Positions 7,982-18,189 of a stretch of DNA of 64,000 bases are shown in pieces. The DNA is from Gudongella oleilytica (GTDB lineage Bacteria > Bacillota > Clostridia > Tissierellales > Tissierellaceae), in assembly GCF_004101785.1 (NCBI RefSeq), contig NZ_CP035130.1, forward strand, positions 186,001 to 250,000, in the 5' to 3' direction. Position numbers and translations under genes: made by a program. Positions within the stretch are counted from its first letter, which is position 1; each line of letters starts with the position of its first letter. The notes under the pieces were generated by a model. It did no database searches. It had not been told where the DNA came from and saw nothing but the letters and a program-made list of their open reading frames with translations.

Positions 7982-8308
7982 ATGAACGAAATCGCACAAC
8001 AAATCATCAATCTAGATAAGGAGACCGTTGCCCTAAGAGCCAAGTATGAGGAGCTTCTCAGAAAGAAGAAGCTGGAGGGCTTGGACATGCTTCAAAAGCT
8101 GGAGCAGGACCTTATGAAATCTTATATGGAGGAGGGAGAAAGGGCCTATCAGGAGATAATGCAGAAATCGACCGAGGAATCTGAAAGACCAGGCAAGGTT
8201 GAGGTTGAATGCATGAGCAGCATGGTAAACATCGATGTAGTATACAATGAAGTTAAGGATAAGTTGGTGGAAAGCCTTTGGAAAGAAATACTGACTGGCG
8301 AAGAATAG
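7982..8308 (+). CDS. Small coiled-coil subunit at the head of the V-type ATPase operon (G/H-like)
   Basis: 108 residues, almost entirely charged helix with heptad-like spacing (LRAKYEELLRKKKLEGLDMLQKLEQDL). In Na+- or H+-translocating bacterial V-type ATPases the first or second small gene often encodes the peripheral-stalk partner of subunit E (NtpF of Enterococcus hirae, subunit G/H elsewhere). Position and helical character fit that role; sequence identity alone does not prove it. AAGGAGTGA at 7967-7975 is the ribosome site. Confidence 0.65.
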   Translation: MNEIAQQIINLDKETVALRAKYEELLRKKKLEGLDMLQKLEQDLMKSYMEEGERAYQEIMQKSTEESERPGKVEVECMSSMVNIDVVYNEVKDKLVESLWKEILTGEE

Positions 8309-8317
8309 AGGGATAGA

Positions 8318-9373
8318 ATGGGAAATGTAAGACGATTTTCTGCCATAAACACAAAATTAAGGGTTATGCGCTCCCGTTTCCTGAAGGATTCCGACTATAT
8401 AACGCTGATGGAAAAGGATCAGGTAAGTGACCAGATCCAGTATTTGAAGGACCATACCGTTTATGGACAGGTCCTCCAGGAGCTTCATGATCTGGAAGAC
8501 ATCCAGCAGGTACAGATCCAGCTTGACAGGTTTTTGATAACCCAGTTCAAGAAGATCCTGAAGTACTTTACAGACAACTATGAAAAGTTCTACAAGGCCT
8601 ATATGTTCAGGTTCGAAACAGAGGACCTGAAGCTTTACCTAAGAGCTCTTGCAAGGGGAGAGGACCTTTCGAAGTATGAAAAGGTCAGCATGATACGGGA
8701 CGAGTATTACAGCTTCTCCATCGAAAAACTTAGAACTGCAAAGTCTCTTGACGATTTTATAGAAAAGCTTGAGGGTACAAAATTCTACGATGTTCTATAC
8801 CCTTACAGACATGAGGATTACTCAAAGCTTCTTTTCTATATGGAGATGAATCTCGACAGGCTTTACTTTAACTCATTGTTTGAAAGTACTGATTTGTTAG
8901 GGAAGACTGATAAGAACATCTACACCGATTTCCTCAGTGAAAACATAGATTTGCTGAACATCGAGTGGATATATAGAGGTATCAAGTTCTATAATCTTCT
9001 GCCTGAGGAGCTTATCAACTACACTTTGCCCAACGGGAAGCTGTTTGGCTACAAGGAGTTGAAGGAGCTGTGCTACGGAACTGTCGAGGATCTTAAGGCA
9101 AAGGTTTCGAAGACACCCTATAAGGAAATGGTGAACGAGGAAAAGGACATAGACCTTTTCATGGAGATAAGGCTGCAAAGGCATCTTTATAATATGTTTA
9201 GAAATACTTTTACTAAGGGTAAGATGGATCTTTCGATCTCCAATGCATATCTTCACCTGCTGGAGTTTGAGATCCGTGATATTATATCTATACTGGAAGC
9301 AAAAAAATATGGATTATCCTATTACGAGATCAAGGAGTACCTCGTAAGGACGATAAAAGGAAGTGATGAATAA
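8318..9373 (+). CDS. ntpC: V-type ATP synthase subunit C
   Basis: 351 residues, usual length for subunit C/d, the funnel-shaped socket that links the rotor shaft to the membrane ring. The helical, Arg/Tyr-rich sequence (YAYxxx-like N terminus FSAINTKLRVMRSRFL, then FETEDLKLYLRAL) is typical. It ends at TAA 9371-9373, overlapping the ATG of the next gene by one base. Second gene of the ATPase operon. Confidence 0.9.
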   Translation: MGNVRRFSAINTKLRVMRSRFLKDSDYITLMEKDQVSDQIQYLKDHTVYGQVLQELHDLEDIQQVQIQLDRFLITQFKKILKYFTDNYEKFYKAYMFRFETEDLKLYLRALARGEDLSKYEKVSMIRDEYYSFSIEKLRTAKSLDDFIEKLEGTKFYDVLYPYRHEDYSKLLFYMEMNLDRLYFNSLFESTDLLGKTDKNIYTDFLSENIDLLNIEWIYRGIKFYNLLPEELINYTLPNGKLFGYKELKELCYGTVEDLKAKVSKTPYKEMVNEEKDIDLFMEIRLQRHLYNMFRNTFTKGKMDLSISNAYLHLLEFEIRDIISILEAKKYGLSYYEIKEYLVRTIKGSDE

Positions 9374-11316
9374 TGTCCGTAGAAAAAATGACGATTATGA
9401 ATATCATTGGCAAGGTTAGTGAAGCTGACCTGGTGCTTAAGGATATACTACAGTCGGGAAAGGTAGATCTTGTAGATGCTATGACGCAGATAGAGGAGAA
9501 CAACTTCCTTTTCGACGTCAGCGATGAAAACATCGACAGGCTGATCGACCTGAACAGCATAACCACCTTTGAGAAGGATGAGCGTTATGATGAGCTTCTT
9601 AAAAAAGGTGAAGAGCTTAAGAAAATACTTGGAATCGAAACAGAGTCCGAAATACATGAGACTGCTGTCGAGATGAAGAAAGAAGATATTCTAAATGAGC
9701 TTGATGACATCTGCGAAGAGGTTAATGAGCCTAATGCTATGCTTCAGGCTATGCAAAGGGAACTGGAATATCTGGAGGATTTTTATGCGAACAGCTTTAA
9801 GGAGCTTAAGGAATTCTCGGTACCCATAAGCTCACTTAGAGAGATGGAGTATTTTAGCTTTAAGATGGGAACCTTGACTAAGGAAGACCGCAACAAGCTG
9901 AAGAAAAACTATGAAAATATACTTGCCATACTTCTTCATACCGGAACCAGCGTACAGGGCGAGGTTTACCTTGTACTTTATCCCACAAGCCTTGAGGAAG
10001 AAATGAAGAGGATATTAAGGTCACTGAATTTCAGGGAGATAGTGATCCCTAAGGAATATTCAGGTACTCCACAGGAGATCAGGGAGCAGATAATCAAGAA
10101 TAAAGACAGGCTCTACAGGGAGATAAAGGGTCAAGAGGATAGATTGGCTGAAATCAAGGCAAAATACGGAGACAGGATAGAGCATCTTATAGCGCAGGTT
10201 AAACTTCTCTCCAAGCTTGATAACATAAAAGAAAAAATAGCATTTTCAAAGAGATTCTTCTATATGTCAGGTTGGGTTGCCCAATCTGAAAGAGAAGAAA
10301 TAAAGAAGACTCTTGAAAAGTATGGAGATACATTAGTCATATTTAAGGATGAAACAAGCCTTCAGCCACCAACAAAATTAAAAAACAACTGGTTCTTCAG
10401 GCCGTTCGAGTGGCTTGTCAACCTTTACGGAACTCCCAACTACAATGAGCTCGATCCAACTCCCTTTGTGAGTTTGTCCTACATGCTCCTTTTCGGGATA
10501 ATGTTTGGAGACCTGGGGCAAGGATTTGTTTTTCTGATTGCCGGGTACTTTCTCTCGAAGAGGATGAAGCAGTTTGGTGGTCTTATTCAAAGGCTTGGGA
10601 TTTCGTCAATGATATTCGGCCTTTTGTACGGAGCGGTTTTTGGGATAGAAACTCTGATACCGGCTTTGTGGATGAAGCCATTTGAGAATATCAACGAGAT
10701 CCTGATATTTGCGATAATAGTAGGCGTTGTGATCCTGCTTATATCCTACGTATTTGGTATAATAAATGCCATGAAGAGACACGATATCGAAGAAGGCTTG
10801 TTTGGTAAGGAAGGCGTTGCAGGTGTGGTTCTTTACGTAACTGTGTTGGTTCTCGTAGGCGGAGGAATGCTTGGAATAAATATCCTGCCAATGCCCATAG
10901 GAGTTGGAATTGCAGTTCTCGCATTGCTGGCTATAGTATTCAGGCTGCCGCTGACACATTTGATTGAGGGGAAGAGGCCACTTCATGGTTCAGATATATC
11001 CGGCTACTATGTCGAGTCCATATTCTCGCTTATTGAGACCTTCCTGGCTATGCTGAGCGGAACTATATCCTTCATTAGGGTTGGAGCATTTGCATTGACT
11101 CACGTAGGATTGTTCCTTGCATTTGAGACCATGGGTCATATGATAGGATCAGCAGCAGGTAATATTCTGATGATAGTTATTGGAAATATATTTATCATCT
11201 CATTGGAAGCACTGATAGTATTCATTCAGGGGATGAGACTTCAATACTATGAAATGTTCAGCAGATACTACAAGGGCGATGGCAGAGAGTTTAAACCTGT
11301 CAGCCTTGAAAACTAA
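9373..11316 (+). CDS. ntpI: V-type ATP synthase subunit I (membrane stator, a-subunit)
   Basis: 647 residues. The N-terminal cytoplasmic half (about 1-335) is coiled coil; the C-terminal half has about seven to eight membrane helices. PFEWLVNLYGTPNYNELDPTPFVSLSYMLLFGIMFGDLGQG is the conserved start of the membrane part, and FIRVGAFALTHVGLF carries the conserved arginine thought to interact with the proteolipid carboxylate. It holds the ion half-channels and anchors the stators. Confidence 0.94.
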   Translation: MSVEKMTIMNIIGKVSEADLVLKDILQSGKVDLVDAMTQIEENNFLFDVSDENIDRLIDLNSITTFEKDERYDELLKKGEELKKILGIETESEIHETAVEMKKEDILNELDDICEEVNEPNAMLQAMQRELEYLEDFYANSFKELKEFSVPISSLREMEYFSFKMGTLTKEDRNKLKKNYENILAILLHTGTSVQGEVYLVLYPTSLEEEMKRILRSLNFREIVIPKEYSGTPQEIREQIIKNKDRLYREIKGQEDRLAEIKAKYGDRIEHLIAQVKLLSKLDNIKEKIAFSKRFFYMSGWVAQSEREEIKKTLEKYGDTLVIFKDETSLQPPTKLKNNWFFRPFEWLVNLYGTPNYNELDPTPFVSLSYMLLFGIMFGDLGQGFVFLIAGYFLSKRMKQFGGLIQRLGISSMIFGLLYGAVFGIETLIPALWMKPFENINEILIFAIIVGVVILLISYVFGIINAMKRHDIEEGLFGKEGVAGVVLYVTVLVLVGGGMLGINILPMPIGVGIAVLALLAIVFRLPLTHLIEGKRPLHGSDISGYYVESIFSLIETFLAMLSGTISFIRVGAFALTHVGLFLAFETMGHMIGSAAGNILMIVIGNIFIISLEALIVFIQGMRLQYYEMFSRYYKGDGREFKPVSLEN

Positions 11317-11343
11317 CACAATTCAATTTTAGGAGGAGAAAAA

Positions 11344-11781
11344 ATGTCATTTATACTTGTTTCTACAGCAATCTTAGTTTTACTTACGATCGGTACAGGA
11401 GTTTTCTACATCTACAACAATATGGAGGGCGGAAAAAAGAAGCTTAAGGGGATATTAAGGACTAATCTGTTTGTATTTTTACCGCTTCTTATTGCAGCAG
11501 TCGTTATCATGGTCCCGCAAGCAATCAACGCGGAAACAGGAGAAGCAGCAGGCGGACTTCTTTCATCATCTCAGGGACTTGGTTTTATCTCAGCAGCTTT
11601 AGCGACAGGAATTGCAACACTTGGCGCAGGTTATGCAGTAGCGGTTGTAGGTTCAGCAGCTCTTGGAGCGGTTTCAGAGGATTCATCACTTCTTGGTAAG
11701 ACTCTTATATTCGTAGGTCTTGCAGAAGGTATCGCTATCTATGGACTTATAGTATCGATCATGATCCTGGGTAGGCTATAA
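11344..11781 (+). CDS. ntpK: V-type ATP synthase subunit K (proteolipid)
   Basis: 145 residues with four hydrophobic helices. The last hairpin is clearly proteolipid: FISAALATGIATLGAGYAV, then FVGLAEGIAIYGLIVSI with the ion-carrying Glu at residue 128. The first hairpin (residues 1-60) is divergent and has no carboxylate in its membrane part, so each subunit carries one ion site, as in NtpK-type 16-kDa proteolipids. AGGAGGAG lies 6 bases ahead of the start. The Gln/Thr positions known as Na+ ligands in E. hirae NtpK are not obvious here, so the coupling ion is left open. Confidence 0.93.
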   Translation: MSFILVSTAILVLLTIGTGVFYIYNNMEGGKKKLKGILRTNLFVFLPLLIAAVVIMVPQAINAETGEAAGGLLSSSQGLGFISAALATGIATLGAGYAVAVVGSAALGAVSEDSSLLGKTLIFVGLAEGIAIYGLIVSIMILGRL

Positions 11782-11783
11782 AA

Positions 11784-12089
11784 ATGAAGTCTTACCTGAT
11801 CAGTGATAACAGAGATACGATAATCGGGATGAGACTGGCCAATATCGAGGGCGTCCTTGCCCAGACGAGAGAGGAAATAATTGCACGCTTCAAAGAGGCT
11901 GTCGAGGACAAGGATATCGGGATCATCATTATTACTGAGAAGATCTTCGAAGAAATGAAGGAAGAGGTGCTGGAGCTTAAGCGCACCGGCAGCTCCCAGC
12001 TTATAGTGACGATTCCTGACCGTACTGGCCTAAAGGACAAGAATTTCATTATGAGATATATTAAAGAGTCCATAGGCATAAAAATTTAG
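11784..12089 (+). CDS. V-type ATP synthase subunit F
   Basis: 101 residues. The sequence MKSYLISDNRDTIIGMRLANIEG and the segment DIGIIIITEKIFEE are characteristic of subunit F, the small central-stalk protein next to subunit D (called NtpG in E. hirae). It starts two bases after the ntpK stop, so translation is probably coupled. Confidence 0.92.
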   Translation: MKSYLISDNRDTIIGMRLANIEGVLAQTREEIIARFKEAVEDKDIGIIIITEKIFEEMKEEVLELKRTGSSQLIVTIPDRTGLKDKNFIMRYIKESIGIKI

Positions 12090-12100
12090 GTGGTGAACTT

Positions 12101-12730
12101 ATGATAACAGTTGAGGAAAAATTGGAGATTTTCCACAAGATCGTCTACCGTGAGGAAGAGGAGAAATTTCAGAGAGCTTTGAAGGAGCTTGAGGAGATGA
12201 ACCTTCAGGCACTTGAAGATAAGAGAAAAGAGCTTGAAGCACATAGAGACGAGATAGTAAGAAGGAAGATCAGCATGGCTAAGATCGAGAGAAACGAAGC
12301 TATGGCCAAGGCGATCGAAAAAAACAAAGCTCAGCTGAGACAAAAGAGGAAGGATCTTCAGGATCAGCTCCTAAGGGAGATATTGAAGAAAGCCGACCAA
12401 TTTGTCGATACTGACGAGTATTATGAATATCTTTGTGAGAATATCAATAAATACCTTAAGGAATTTGAGAACAACGAAGTTGTTGTTTATGTAAGGGAGA
12501 AGGACAAGGAGTCGATCAAGGGCTGCATCAAGGGCTTAGTGGCAGTTACAGGCAAGTCCTTTGTAATTGAGACCATGAGCGATGATAAAATCGGAGGATT
12601 TGTGATCAGCAACTCCGAGAAGACCTACAACATCGATCATTCACTTAAGACTCTTATCGAGGAGAAGGAATACACCATAGGACAAAGGCTGTGCCTTGCC
12701 CTGGAAAAGGCTGGTGAGAGCAATGAGTAA
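12101..12730 (+). CDS. ntpE: V-type ATP synthase subunit E (peripheral stalk)
   Basis: 209 residues. A long charged N-terminal helix (about 1-100) is followed by a mixed alpha/beta C-terminal domain containing IGGFVISNSEKTYNIDHSLKTLIEE, the usual C-terminal signature of subunit E. It bridges the catalytic head and subunit I. The last eight bases overlap the start of ntpA. Confidence 0.92.
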   Translation: MITVEEKLEIFHKIVYREEEEKFQRALKELEEMNLQALEDKRKELEAHRDEIVRRKISMAKIERNEAMAKAIEKNKAQLRQKRKDLQDQLLREILKKADQFVDTDEYYEYLCENINKYLKEFENNEVVVYVREKDKESIKGCIKGLVAVTGKSFVIETMSDDKIGGFVISNSEKTYNIDHSLKTLIEEKEYTIGQRLCLALEKAGESNE

Positions 12731-14495
12731 GCTGATAGGCGAGATCCAGATGATCAACGGTCCCGTTATACTGGGAAAAAACATGACGGGCTTTAAGATG
12801 AGAGAGATGGTAATGGTCGGCACAAAGAAGCTTATAGGCGAGGTAATTGCTGTCGACGGCGATTTCGGTACAGTACAGGTATATGAGGAAACTGAGGGAG
12901 TCAAAAGAGGAGAGGAGATCATCTCTACTGGCAAGCCTCTTTCACTTAAGCTTGGACCTGGAATGCTGAGCAATATGTTTGACGGTATACAGAGACCACT
13001 TAAAAGAATAAGGGATGAACACGGAAGCTTTATTCCTGAGGGCATAGGCCTGATATCCATAGATGAGGAGGCTCTTTGGGAAGTAGAGTTCACAGTGGCA
13101 GTTGGCGATTATGTGAAGCAGGGACATATATTTGGAAAAGTGGAGGAGACGCCTCTTATCACTCATAAGCTTTTAGTGCCGATAGGTGTCGAAGGCAAGA
13201 TATCCTGGCTTGCTGCACCCGGGAAATACAATATCAACCATGTTGTTATGAAGGTAAAGGACCTTAAGGGCGAAGAGCACGAGGTCATGATGCATCAGGA
13301 ATGGCCTGTCCGTGTCCAAAGACCAGTTGATGAAAGACTTCAGATAGATAAGCTACTTATAACAGGACAAAGGGTACTGGACATTTTCTTCCCGATCGCA
13401 AAGGGAGGAACTGCTGCAATACCAGGCGGTTTCGGTACAGGAAAGACAATGACTCAGCATCAGCTTGCCAAGTGGTCGGATGCGGACATAATAGTTTATG
13501 TTGGCTGCGGAGAGCGTGGAAACGAGATGACTGAGGTTCTTGAGGACTTCCCTAAGCTTATTGACCCTAAATCCGACAGACCGATAATGGAAAGAACCGT
13601 CCTTATTGCAAATACGTCAAACATGCCGGTAGCTGCAAGAGAGGCATCCATATACACAGGTATTACCATGGCTGAGTACTTCAGGGACATGGGCTACAAC
13701 GTAGCGATCATGGCCGACTCAACCTCCAGATGGGCAGAGGCCTTAAGGGAGATATCAGGGCGTCTTGAGGAGATGCCTGCTGAGGAAGGCTACCCTGCTT
13801 ATCTGCCTTCAAGACTTGCTCAGTTCTATGAAAGAGCAGGTTATGTAAAAACTCTTTCAGGTGAAGAGGGATCAGTTACAATAATCGGAGCAGTTTCTCC
13901 GGCAGGAGGGGATTTCTCGGAGCCGGTAACTGAGAATACAAAGAGATTCGTAAATGTATTCCTGGGACTTGACAGAGAGCTTGCATATTCAAGACACTAC
14001 CCGGCAATAAACTGGCTTACAAGCTACTCTGGCTATAGCGATATGATCAAGAAGTTCTATGAGAAGGAGCTAAATGAGGACATCGAGGGGATAAGATCCA
14101 GAATGCTTAACCTTTTATACGATGAAAGCAGGCTCCTTGAGATAGTTCTGCTGGTTGGAGAGGATGTACTGCCTGATGACCAAAGGCTTATTCTTGAGGT
14201 TGCAAAGGTAATAAAGATCGGCTTCCTTCAGCAGAATGCCTTCCATAAGGAGGACACTTTTGTTCCCCTTAAGAAGCAGCTTGAAATGCTTAAGACCATA
14301 GAGCTCCTTTACAACAGAGGACTTCAGGCGGTCAAGAAGGGCATTCCGATATCAAGAGTAAGAAATGCTGAGCTGTATGAAGAAGTTATAAAAATGAAAT
14401 ACTCCATTCCGAACGAAGAGATCGAAAAAATACAAGGCTTGAATACTATGATCAATGAATTCTACAACCAGTTAGAATCAGAGTATTCCAAATAG
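12723..14495 (+). CDS. ntpA: V-type ATP synthase subunit A (catalytic)
   Basis: 590 residues from ATG 12723, where the protein begins [16 protein letters not shown] as usual; the in-frame ATG at 12696 would add nine unsupported residues. The P-loop GGFGTGKT is at about residues 234-241 (many homologues have GPFGSGKT), followed by [16 protein letters not shown] with the catalytic Glu and [23 protein letters not shown]. It hydrolyses or makes ATP in the A3B3 head. It overlaps ntpE by eight bases. Confidence 0.96.
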   Translation: MSKLIGEIQMINGPVILGKNMTGFKMREMVMVGTKKLIGEVIAVDGDFGTVQVYEETEGVKRGEEIISTGKPLSLKLGPGMLSNMFDGIQRPLKRIRDEHGSFIPEGIGLISIDEEALWEVEFTVAVGDYVKQGHIFGKVEETPLITHKLLVPIGVEGKISWLAAPGKYNINHVVMKVKDLKGEEHEVMMHQEWPVRVQRPVDERLQIDKLLITGQRVLDIFFPIAKGGTAAIPGGFGTGKTMTQHQLAKWSDADIIVYVGCGERGNEMTEVLEDFPKLIDPKSDRPIMERTVLIANTSNMPVAAREASIYTGITMAEYFRDMGYNVAIMADSTSRWAEALREISGRLEEMPAEEGYPAYLPSRLAQFYERAGYVKTLSGEEGSVTIIGAVSPAGGDFSEPVTENTKRFVNVFLGLDRELAYSRHYPAINWLTSYSGYSDMIKKFYEKELNEDIEGIRSRMLNLLYDESRLLEIVLLVGEDVLPDDQRLILEVAKVIKIGFLQQNAFHKEDTFVPLKKQLEMLKTIELLYNRGLQAVKKGIPISRVRNAELYEEVIKMKYSIPNEEIEKIQGLNTMINEFYNQLESEYSK

Positions 14496-14506
14496 TGGGT
14501 GATAGG

Positions 14507-15880
14507 ATGAAGAGAGAATATTTAAAACTAGATAGAGTACAGGGAGCTCTTATTGAGCTTTCAAAGATACACAGAGTCGGATATGGAGAAATAGTTGAGA
14601 TAGAAGACCAGCTGGGGGATAGAAAGGTTGGTCGTGTTATCAAGATCGATGGGGATAAGGTAGTAGTCCAGGTTTTTGGAGCTACCATGGGAATGTCCAT
14701 TGAAAACTCAAAGGTGAGCTTTAAAGGCAAGCCCTTTGAGATACCTCTTTCCAGGAAGATCCTTGGAAGGACCTTCAACGGCATAGGAAGACCTATCGAT
14801 GGAGGAGGAGATATCTACTCCGATAAGACCTACAACGTAAACGGAAGGCCAATAAACCCGGTTTCGAGGGAGTACCCCAGAAACTATATCCAAACAGGAA
14901 TATCATCAATAGATGGGCTGACTACACTTATCAGAGGGCAAAAGCTTCCAATATTCTCAGGTGCAGGACTTCCGCACAACGAGCTTGCTGCTCAGATAGT
15001 AAGACAAGCAAAGATCCAGTCCAAAGATGGGGATAATAATTTCTCCATCATATTTGCTGCTATCGGAGTTAAGCACGACGAGGCATTCTTCTTTGAGGAA
15101 GCTTTTAAAAAGGCTGGGGTCCAGGAGAAGGTAGTTATGTATATAAACTATGCAGACGATCCGATCATGGAGAGGATAATCGCTCCAAGATGCGCCCTGA
15201 CTGCAGCTGAATACCTTGCTTATGAGGAAAATCAGCACGTTCTTGTAATTATGACAGACATCACAAGCTATGGGGAGGCACTTCGCGAGGTTTCATCTCT
15301 TCGAGAGGAGGTTCCCAGTAGAAGGGGTTATCCGGGATATCTGTATTCAGACCTGGCTGCCCTCTATGAAAGAGCTGGTATGATCCACGAGGTTGAGGGA
15401 TCGGTAACTCTTATTCCAATACTTACGATGCCAAATGACGATATAACACACCCGATCCCTGACCTTACAGGCTATATCACCGAGGGACAGGTTGTACTTG
15501 CAAGAGAGCTTTACCAAAAGGGAGTCTACCCTCCAATAAACGTGCTGCCGTCACTATCCCGTCTTATGAAGGACGGTATTGGAGAGGGCTTTACAAGGGA
15601 GGACCATCCTGAGGTATCGAACCAGCTGTTCTCAGCCTATTCCAAGGTTCAGGAGGTAAGAGCACTGGCTCAGATAGTCGGTGAGGAGGATCTCTCTGAC
15701 AAGGATAAGAAGTATATGAGGTTTGGAGATGCTTTTGAGAAGAGATTCGTTACCCAAAGCTTCAATGAGAACAGAGATATGAACGATACGCTGGATTTGG
15801 GCTGGGATCTTCTAAAGCTTCTGCCAAGAGAAGAGTTAGACCGCCTGAAGCCTGAAATGATCGAAAAGTATATGAAATAG
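14507..15880 (+). CDS. ntpB: V-type ATP synthase subunit B (non-catalytic)
   Basis: 457 residues from ATG 14507, preceded by GGGTGAT; GTG 14495 sits inside the ntpA stop region and is less likely. In place of a P-loop it has [15 protein letters not shown], as non-catalytic B subunits do, and the Arg-finger region is in [17 protein letters not shown]. Partner of NtpA in the hexameric head. Confidence 0.95.
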   Translation: MKREYLKLDRVQGALIELSKIHRVGYGEIVEIEDQLGDRKVGRVIKIDGDKVVVQVFGATMGMSIENSKVSFKGKPFEIPLSRKILGRTFNGIGRPIDGGGDIYSDKTYNVNGRPINPVSREYPRNYIQTGISSIDGLTTLIRGQKLPIFSGAGLPHNELAAQIVRQAKIQSKDGDNNFSIIFAAIGVKHDEAFFFEEAFKKAGVQEKVVMYINYADDPIMERIIAPRCALTAAEYLAYEENQHVLVIMTDITSYGEALREVSSLREEVPSRRGYPGYLYSDLAALYERAGMIHEVEGSVTLIPILTMPNDDITHPIPDLTGYITEGQVVLARELYQKGVYPPINVLPSLSRLMKDGIGEGFTREDHPEVSNQLFSAYSKVQEVRALAQIVGEEDLSDKDKKYMRFGDAFEKRFVTQSFNENRDMNDTLDLGWDLLKLLPREELDRLKPEMIEKYMK

Positions 15881-15889
15881 GGTGAGGCA

Positions 15890-16516
15890 ATGGCAGTTTA
15901 TAAAATAACTCCAACAAAAGCCAACTTGATAAAGTCAAAGAACTCCCTTAAGTTTGCGAAGAAGGGCTTTGAGCTCCTGGATAAGAAGAGGACTGTCCTT
16001 ATTAGGGAAATGATGTCTCTGATCGATTCGGCAAGCAGCCTTCAGGAGAGAATCGAAAAGACATTTTCTGAAGCTTATGATGCTCTCAAGCTTGCAAATA
16101 TAACCATGGGATCAGAATCCGTTGAGGAGATAGCACAGTCCATTGAGAAGGAATCAGACTTTCAGATACTTTTCAAGTCAGTCATGGGTGTTGAGGTCCC
16201 GATGATCAAAAGGGAAGAAAAACCATTTACCACTGAGTATGGATTTTTCAGGACCAACTCAGCCTTCGACAAGGCAGTTTTAAGCTTTATACAGGTAAGA
16301 GGACTCATTTATGAGCTTGCAGAGGTCGAGAATTCTGTCTACAAACTGGCTATGGAGATAAAAAAGACTCAGAAGAGGGCCAACGCCCTGGATAAGATAC
16401 AGATACCTCGTTATGAATCGACAATCAAGTATATCGACGAGGTTCTTCAGGAGAAGGAGAGAGAGGACTTTTTCCGACTCAAGAGGGTCAAGAGCAAAAC
16501 AAAAAAGAAGAAATAA
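15890..16516 (+). CDS. ntpD: V-type ATP synthase subunit D (central rotor shaft)
   Basis: 208 residues, helical, with the N-terminal signature PTKANLIKSKNSLKFAKKGFELLDKKRTVL and the C-terminal KRANALDKIQIPRYESTIKYI typical of subunit D. It forms the shaft turning inside the A3B3 head. The C terminus is very basic (KRVKSKTKKKK). Last gene of the operon; a strong terminator follows after six bases. Confidence 0.95.
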   Translation: MAVYKITPTKANLIKSKNSLKFAKKGFELLDKKRTVLIREMMSLIDSASSLQERIEKTFSEAYDALKLANITMGSESVEEIAQSIEKESDFQILFKSVMGVEVPMIKREEKPFTTEYGFFRTNSAFDKAVLSFIQVRGLIYELAEVENSVYKLAMEIKKTQKRANALDKIQIPRYESTIKYIDEVLQEKEREDFFRLKRVKSKTKKKK

Positions 16517-16522
16517 CAGAAA

Positions 16523-16550
16523 TGCCGGAGGATCGATCCTCCGGCAAATT
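16523..16550. terminator. Bidirectional terminator between ntpD and pncB
   Basis: A perfect 24-base palindrome (16523-16546, TGCCGGAGGATC and its complement) lies between two convergent genes. It is followed on the + strand by AATTTTATTT; the T content on the - strand is weaker, so it acts mainly for the ATPase operon. Confidence 0.85.
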
Positions 16551-18005
16551 TTATTTATGCTCCTTTAATAGTGTATCCTTTATATCCCAAAGATCCTGTG
16601 AAAGGTCTACGAAATACTCATGCGGCCTTTCGAAACGCTTGACCTCATCCCAGAGAGTATCTATTTCTGCCTTGCAAATATCCCTGATCTTAGTTACATG
16701 AGGACTCTCATATACACATTGACCGTCCTTAAACAGCTGAACGAGAAGTGGCTTGGCATAGAAGTCCGTCAAGGTCGTTCTTTTCCATGTGAACAATGGG
16801 TGGAAGATCTCATATGGGCCTGATTCGTCAATTTTCTCATCATGAAGGGTGATAACATCTGCTATCGCCTTCTTATCTGAATTTCTATAGAGCCTGTATA
16901 CCTGCTTAAAGCCTGGAGTAGTTATCTTCTCAACATTATTGCTGATCTTGATCTTTGGAGTTACCACACCGTTGTCCTCTACTGCTACCAGCTTGTAGAC
17001 CCCACCGAATATCGGCTCTGACTTTGCAGTTATAAGTCTTTCTCCAACTCCAAAGCTGTCTACCTGAGCACCCTGGGTAATAAGGTCCTTTATGACGAAT
17101 TCATCCAGACTGCTGGATGCCATTATCTTTACATCCTGATATCCTGCATCATCAAGCATCTTTCTTGCTTTTTTCGAAAGATATGCAATATCTCCGCTGT
17201 CTATCCTTATTGCCTTGGGTCTGAAGCCTCTGGGAACAACCTCTTCATCAAACACCTTGATGGCATTTGGGATGCCCTTGCCAAGCGTGTTGTAGGTATC
17301 TACCAATAGGGTACAGCTGTCAGGATAGATCCTTGCATAAGCTCTGAAGGCCTCCAGCTCAGTGGAGAACATCTGTACCCAGCTGTGCGCCATTGTGCCC
17401 ATGGCAGGGATATCGTAGTCGCGGTCTACGATTGTGTTTGCTGTTCCGATACAGCCTCCTATATAGGCTGCTCTGGCTCCCAGGATCGCTCCCTCATAGC
17501 CCTGAGCTCTTCTGGAACCGAACTCGATTACTGCTCTTCCGGCTGCTGCTCTAACGATCCTGTTTGCCTTTGTGGCTATTAGGGATTGATGGTTGATAGT
17601 AAGTAGTATCATGGTCTCGACTAACTGAGCCTGGACAATGGGACCTCTCACTATTACTATCGGCTCCTTTGGAAATATAGGAGTTCCCTCAGGTATTGCC
17701 CACACGTCACAGGAAAAAGTAAAGTCTCTCAGATAGTTTATAAACTTTTCTCCAAATATACCTCTGCTTTTGAAATATTCCAGATCATCTTTATCAAACT
17801 TCAGATTCTTGAGGTATTCGATAAGCTGCTCAACTCCAGCCATAATGGCGAAACCACCGTCGTCAGGGATGGACCTGAAGAACATGTCGAAGTAGCCTAT
17901 TTTTTCCTCCATATCGTTTTCCAAATAACCATTGGCCATGGTAAATTCGTAGAAGTCGGCCAGCATAGTCAAATTCCGTTTATCCGCCCAATCTAATTTG
18001 TTCAT
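16551..18005 (-). CDS. pncB: Nicotinate phosphoribosyltransferase
   Basis: 484 residues. NLTMLADFYEFTMANGYL at the N terminus, then FGSRRAQGYEGAILGARAAYIGG and IRIDSGDIAYLSKKAR, identify the NAPRT family. It makes nicotinate mononucleotide from nicotinate, PRPP and ATP in the NAD salvage pathway. ATG 18005 is used because AGGAG lies seven bases ahead; GTG 18008 is too close to it. It is a single gene on the - strand. No riboswitch was recognised upstream. Confidence 0.95.
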   Translation of the reverse strand: MNKLDWADKRNLTMLADFYEFTMANGYLENDMEEKIGYFDMFFRSIPDDGGFAIMAGVEQLIEYLKNLKFDKDDLEYFKSRGIFGEKFINYLRDFTFSCDVWAIPEGTPIFPKEPIVIVRGPIVQAQLVETMILLTINHQSLIATKANRIVRAAAGRAVIEFGSRRAQGYEGAILGARAAYIGGCIGTANTIVDRDYDIPAMGTMAHSWVQMFSTELEAFRAYARIYPDSCTLLVDTYNTLGKGIPNAIKVFDEEVVPRGFRPKAIRIDSGDIAYLSKKARKMLDDAGYQDVKIMASSSLDEFVIKDLITQGAQVDSFGVGERLITAKSEPIFGGVYKLVAVEDNGVVTPKIKISNNVEKITTPGFKQVYRLYRNSDKKAIADVITLHDEKIDESGPYEIFHPLFTWKRTTLTDFYAKPLLVQLFKDGQCVYESPHVTKIRDICKAEIDTLWDEVKRFERPHEYFVDLSQDLWDIKDTLLKEHK

Positions 18006-18088
18006 CACGAGTCTCCTTTAGATATATTAATATCATTATAGACTTGTAGAACTGGAAATTCAAGGATACCGGTATTTTAAAAATATAT

Positions 18089-18127
18089 AAGAGGGATTAT
18101 CCATCAACTACCTGAATGATCCCTCTT
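18089..18127 (-). terminator. Possible terminator upstream of pncB
   Basis: AAGAGGGATTAT (18089-18100) can pair with ATGATCCCTCTT (18116-18127), twelve pairs including one G-T. Read on the - strand it is followed, after six bases, by five T. It would end any transcript coming from the 18.13-18.5 kb region before pncB. Confidence 0.5.
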
Positions 18128-18189
18128 TATAAATAGAACTTACGATAACTGCTCCAACGAGAACTTTTTGGTTCAATCACTTTATCCAA
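18127..18189 (-). CDS. Possible 20-residue peptide
   Basis: TTG at 18187-18189 lies four bases after AAGGAGAG and opens a 20-codon frame ending at TAA immediately inside the hairpin described at 18089-18127. The peptide is basic and ends RWSSYRKFYL. Good ribosome site, short frame and adjoining hairpin are suggestive, but nothing else supports translation, and no known family was recognised. The end WSSYRKFY resembles the WSSY stretch of RAYT-type transposases, so a gene remnant is an alternative. Confidence 0.3.
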   Translation of the reverse strand: MDKVIEPKSSRWSSYRKFYL

